Program-made: the position numbers and the translations under genes
The notes under the pieces: model-generated
The model's database searches: none
Told to the model about the DNA's origin: nothing
The model's input: only the letters and a program-made list of their open reading frames with translations
Assembly (NCBI RefSeq): GCF_000525915.1
Contig: NZ_AODH01000031.1
Coordinates: 1 to 36,764, forward strand
Reading direction: 5' to 3'
DNA: 36,764 nt
Origin: Brochothrix campestris FSL F6-1037
GTDB taxonomy: Bacteria > Bacillota > Bacilli > Lactobacillales > Listeriaceae
In this document: positions 33,294 through 36,764 of the stretch, piece by piece
How the letters are laid out: each line of letters starts with the position of its first letter
How positions within the stretch are numbered: the stretch's first letter is position 1

Positions 33294-33764
33294 ATGACAA
33301 TCTATGATTATCAGGTAACACAGATGAACGGTGAGGAAGTTTCGCTTGAAACATATAAAGGCAAAGTTGTTTTGATTGTTAATACAGCGAGTAAATGTGG
33401 CTTAGTTAATCAACTCACAACGCTTGAATCGTTATCACAAAGATATAAAGAAGAAGGATTAGTTGTATTAGGTTTTCCTTGTGGTCAATTTTTAGGACAA
33501 GAGCTCAAAGACAATGAGGCGATTAATGATTTTTGCCAGCTTAATTATGGTGTAACGTTTACGATGCATCAAAAAATTAAAGTTAATGGTAAAGATGCTG
33601 ATCCATTATATCAGTATTTAGTGGCAGAAACAGGCGGTAAAAAAATCCCGTGGAATTTCACTAAATTTCTAATTAACCGCAAAGGCGATGTCGTTGAACG
33701 TTACGATGGAAGGGTTAAACCAGAAACCTTTGAAGATGAGATTATTGCACAATTAAACAGTTAA
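33294..33764 (+). CDS. glutathione-peroxidase family thiol peroxidase
   Basis: This 156-residue protein has the family fold with peroxidatic C35 in VNTASKCGLVNQ and the conserved tryptophan/asparagine pair in WNFTKFL. The second motif reads GFPCGQFLGQEL, where most members have GFPCNQFGGQEP. Bacterial members usually use thioredoxin rather than glutathione to reduce hydroperoxides. The ATG follows GCGAGGG. It is a single-gene unit, convergent with trpS, with a shared terminator. Confidence 0.9.
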   Translation: MTIYDYQVTQMNGEEVSLETYKGKVVLIVNTASKCGLVNQLTTLESLSQRYKEEGLVVLGFPCGQFLGQELKDNEAINDFCQLNYGVTFTMHQKIKVNGKDADPLYQYLVAETGGKKIPWNFTKFLINRKGDVVERYDGRVKPETFEDEIIAQLNS

Positions 33765-33774
33765 AGTCAAAAAG

Positions 33775-33808
33775 AGGCTGCTAAATCATTTGATTTAGCA
33801 GCCTTTTT
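33775..33808. terminator. bidirectional terminator between the peroxidase gene and trpS
   Basis: AGGCTGCTAAATCA and TGATTTAGCAGCCT are perfect complements around a 2-4-nt loop, with an A-run on the left and a T-run on the right. Confidence 0.93.
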
Positions 33809-33809
33809 C

Positions 33810-34815
<1,006 letters not shown>

Positions 34816-34834
34816 TTAGTGAAATAGACAAAAT

Positions 34835-35075
34835 AAAAAAACACATCTATCTCCTATTAAATAAAAGGGACGAAAATGTGTTGTATCCGCGGTACCACCC
34901 TAAGTGTCATCAAAAAGATAACCACTCGTGCCAGTGAAGGCATCAAATATCGCTGATTAGACGCCTTAAACTACTAATTTCATCTAAGGTGCTCAAAAGT
35001 CCATTCAACATAATGATTTGCCTGTTTTCAGCGCCACAGACTCTCTTTAAAGTAATGTTTATGTTTACTCCTCTT
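34835..35075 (-). promoter_or_regulatory. tRNA-Trp T-box leader of trpS
   Basis: On the minus strand the conserved T-box AGGGTGGTACCGCGG lies at 34887-34901. It is followed by a terminator hairpin (34835-34882; AACACATTTTCGTCCC opposite GGAGATAGATGTGTT, then T7). Upstream, stem I sequences include AGAGAGTCTGTGGCGCTGAA. A specifier loop reads GAATGGAC with the Trp codon TGG at 35001-35003. Uncharged tRNA-Trp should stabilise the antiterminator and switch on the synthetase gene. Outer limits are approximate. Confidence 0.95.
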
Positions 35076-35272
35076 TATCATCGCATAAAATATTTAATTT
35101 CTTTCTAAATATATAACGTCAAAAACATTCTGTCAACTAACTCCCTTTGAAAAAACAATAAATTCTCATTAAATTCTTAGTTAAGAGCCTGTTTTTTTCA
35201 TCTGTTTATATTTTTAAGTCTTTATAATAAAACTATAGAGAAATAAATCGATAATAAAGGAGTGGATGGAAA
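35076..35272. other. divergent promoter region between trpS leader and spx
   Basis: AT-rich, no gene seen. For spx a -10 TATAAT (35223-35228) is clear but the -35 is weak. A further -35-like TTGAAA lies near 35147. The trpS T-box transcript must start on the minus strand somewhere near 35080-35110. AAAGGAGTGG gives the spx ribosome site. Confidence 0.5.
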
Positions 35273-35680
35273 ATGGTTACATTATACACATCCCCAAGCT
35301 GCACATCATGCCGAAAAGCAAAACATTGGTTAGAAGAACATCATATTGCTTATTCTGAACGCAATTACTTTAATGAGAACATGTCATTAGATGAAATAAA
35401 ACGAATCTTAAGTCTAACAGAGAACGGTACCGATGAAATTATTTCGACCCGCTCAAAAACTTTCCATAAATTAAATTTAGATTTAGAAAGCTTATCACTA
35501 CATGAGTTATGTGAATTAATTCAAGCCCATCCAGGTTTGTTACGTCGTCCAATTATCATTGACGAAAAACGTATCCAAGTTGGATACAATGAAGATGAGA
35601 TTCGTCGCTTTTTACCGCGCGGTGTTCGTACGTTTAAATTACGTGAGGCACAACGTTTAGCAAACGCATTACAAGCGTAA
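35273..35680 (+). CDS. spx: redox regulator Spx
   Basis: At 135 residues this is an ArsC-like fold protein with the redox switch C10-T-S-C13 ([11 protein letters not shown]). Gly52 (ENGTDEI) lies in the helix that contacts the RNA polymerase alpha C-terminal domain, and R91/R92 are in LLRRPII. Spx binds polymerase and redirects it to thiol-stress genes, and is degraded by ClpXP. The trpS-spx-mecA-coiA order is normal for Listeriaceae, which makes this the main Spx (SpxA1 type). The ATG follows AAAGGAGTGG. Confidence 0.95.
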   Translation: MVTLYTSPSCTSCRKAKHWLEEHHIAYSERNYFNENMSLDEIKRILSLTENGTDEIISTRSKTFHKLNLDLESLSLHELCELIQAHPGLLRRPIIIDEKRIQVGYNEDEIRRFLPRGVRTFKLREAQRLANALQA

Positions 35681-35716
35681 CGAAACAAAGATTGAAGCAA
35701 ACAAAGGAATGAACAG

Positions 35717-35762
35717 ACACCGTGTATGATTACAGTGAAAAGTAATCACACACGGTGTTTTT
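35717..35762 (+). terminator. terminator after spx
   Basis: ACACCGTGTATGATTAC pairs with GTAATCACACACGGTGT with one internal mismatch, followed by T5. Confidence 0.88.
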
Positions 35763-35897
35763 AAACGTTATGAAACAAATACTTTTCTTTATATGTTAGA
35801 ATAGGTTAAAATGAAAGATATAAACAGATAGAGGCTATCAAAATAAGCGATAGTGAGAGTAAAGAATACTTCTCGGTTGAGAAGGGAGAGTATAACG

Positions 35898-36575
35898 ATG
35901 GAAATTGAACGCATTAATGAAAACACAGTGAAATTTTATATTTCATATGGTGATTTAGAAGAACGCGGCTTTAATCACGAAGATATTTGGTATAACCGTG
36001 ATAAGAGTGAAGAACTATTTTGGAATATGATGGAAGAATTAGATTATGAAGATCAATTCAATCCAGATGGTCCCTTGTGGATTCAAGTACAGGCGCTGAA
36101 AAAAGGACTTGAGGTTGTAGTGACAAAGGCTAATTTAACCAAAGAAGGCATTAATATTGAATTGCCTCTAAACCAAAACGCTAAAGAAGAAGAAGATAAG
36201 GCATTAGACGATGTTGAAAAACAAATCGAAGCTATTTTAGATACTCAGACCGACAATGATAATGATGAAAAAGTAGAGTTGGATAGTTTGAATTTCGTGT
36301 TAAAAATTAAAGAACTTGAAGACTTAATTTCGTTAGCACATCAGCCAAAAGTGGAGGAGTTAACAGCTAATTTGTATTATTTTGAAGGAAGCTACTTTGC
36401 TGAGGTAGAATTCAATTCGAATAAAAATGACATTGATACAATTGATAATATTTTAAGCTTATTGTTAGAGTATGGTGATGAGTCAGAACGTTCACCTTAT
36501 GTAATGAAAGAATATGGTAAAACAATTGCATCAGAAAAGGCTTTTTCAGTAATAAAAGCGAATTTCAGTAAATAA
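35898..36575 (+). CDS. mecA: ClpC adaptor protein MecA
   Basis: This 225-residue adaptor has an N-terminal domain, MEIERINENTVKFYISYGDLEERGF, that binds substrates such as ComK in relatives. An acidic linker (about 98-135, KEEEDKALDD to DTQTDNDNDEK) follows, and a C-terminal domain (about 140-225) binds ClpC and drives its hexamer assembly. The ATG at 35898 follows GAAGGGAGAG; an in-frame GTG at 35853 has no ribosome site. MecA targets proteins for ClpCP degradation. A very long hairpin separates it from coiA. Confidence 0.95.
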   Translation: MEIERINENTVKFYISYGDLEERGFNHEDIWYNRDKSEELFWNMMEELDYEDQFNPDGPLWIQVQALKKGLEVVVTKANLTKEGINIELPLNQNAKEEEDKALDDVEKQIEAILDTQTDNDNDEKVELDSLNFVLKIKELEDLISLAHQPKVEELTANLYYFEGSYFAEVEFNSNKNDIDTIDNILSLLLEYGDESERSPYVMKEYGKTIASEKAFSVIKANFSK

Positions 36576-36640
36576 TCATCCTAAAAAAATAGCAGTCTTT
36601 CTTTGGCTTTGCCAAAGAAAGACTGCTATTTTTAGGATGA
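36576..36640. terminator. very long hairpin between mecA and coiA
   Basis: The left arm runs TCATCCTAAA...TAGCAGTC...TTTGG, and the right arm CCAAAG...GACTGCTA...TTTAGGATGA. Over 22 consecutive base pairs are perfect in the inner part, and pairing resumes for about 10 bp outside a 2-base bulge, with a loop of only about 5 nt. Used as a terminator it would work in both directions, but the stem is roughly twice the usual length. Confidence 0.85.
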
Positions 36641-36677
36641 AAGAGGAGTTATGTTGAATAAGGATTGGAGGGATATT

Positions 36678-36764
36678 ATGCAACTAGCTCATAACCAAGC
36701 GTCACGACTGATACAAATCGATCAAGCAAAAGAGTCGGAAACTTATTATTGCCCGAGCTGTGGC
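36678..36764 (+). CDS. coiA: competence protein CoiA, N-terminal fragment (runs off window)
   Basis: Twenty-nine codons are visible, starting MQLAHNQASRLIQIDQAKES and ending with a zinc-finger-like YYCPSCG. CoiA proteins begin this way and follow mecA in Listeria and Bacillus. CoiA is a nuclease-like protein needed for recombination of incoming DNA in competent cells. The ATG at 36678 has GGAGGG six bases upstream; an in-frame ATG at 36651 lies only 2 bp from its AGGAG and is less likely. The catalytic part lies outside the window. Confidence 0.75.
   Translation, partial: MQLAHNQASRLIQIDQAKESETYYCPSCG

Overview
The window looks like chromosome of a low-GC Gram-positive bacterium of the Listeriaceae, most like Brochothrix. 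This is judged from gene content and from remembered gene order, not from a database search. The stretch ptsH-ptsI, hydroxyisobutyrate-dehydrogenase-like gene, patA, small Fur-box gene, ykuJ, cbpB, ccpC, dapH, dapL, ykuT-type mscS, crr follows the order I recall from Listeria. The yjzD/fabH/fabF and trpS/spx/mecA/coiA groups are also classic Bacillales arrangements. No tRNA, rRNA, prophage or CRISPR array was seen.

Layout. 1-230: end of an IS3-like element. 263-2437: a TetR repressor divergent from a DHA2 drug exporter, with a palindromic operator between them. 2438-3095: gene-poor stretch with a possible gene remnant and two dispersed repeats. 3096-6964: heme-stress module hssR-hssS-hrtB-hrtA with an HssR-type direct repeat before hrtB. 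7033-9313: ptsHI with cre sites. 9356-11512: a broken dehydrogenase and a two-part ThrE-type exporter. 11620-16971: patA (reverse), a Fur-controlled small gene, ykuJ, cbpB, ccpC, dapH, dapL; patA, dapH and dapL together cover the acetylated diaminopimelate route. 17020-22910: mscS, crr, an M42 peptidase, a DsbA-like protein, a VanZ-RDD fusion and a membrane-anchored coiled-coil protein. 23074-23664: queT behind a structured leader. 23860-27212: CtsR-controlled clpB, then gpmA. 27254-29967: yjzD, then FapR-controlled fabH, then fabF. 30134-33176: an ECF transporter (S, T, fused A-A) driven from a promoter with a perfect Fur box. 33294-36764: a glutathione-peroxidase-like gene, trpS with a Trp T-box, spx, mecA and the start of coiA.

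How the parts connect. Metal and heme handling recur: heme export (HssRS/HrtBA), a Fur-controlled ECF importer of unknown substrate and a Fur-controlled small protein. Protein quality control also recurs: clpB under CtsR, plus spx and mecA. Carbon control is represented by HPr, EI, IIA-Glc, cre sites and CcpC.

The most unusual material is intergenic. A roughly 75-bp element with inverted ends occurs three times (2788-2858, 19933-20007, 30018-30092). A second, roughly 140-150-bp foldable element occurs in opposite orientations at 2857-2993 and 23650-23800, with a fragment at 29959-29990. At two loci, direct duplications of 22 and 33 bp bracket the inserted material just before a terminator. 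I do not recognise either family.

Three genes (clpB, fabF, trpS) are frameshifted at poly-A tracts. Because fabF and trpS are normally essential, sequence error or slippage is more likely than true loss.
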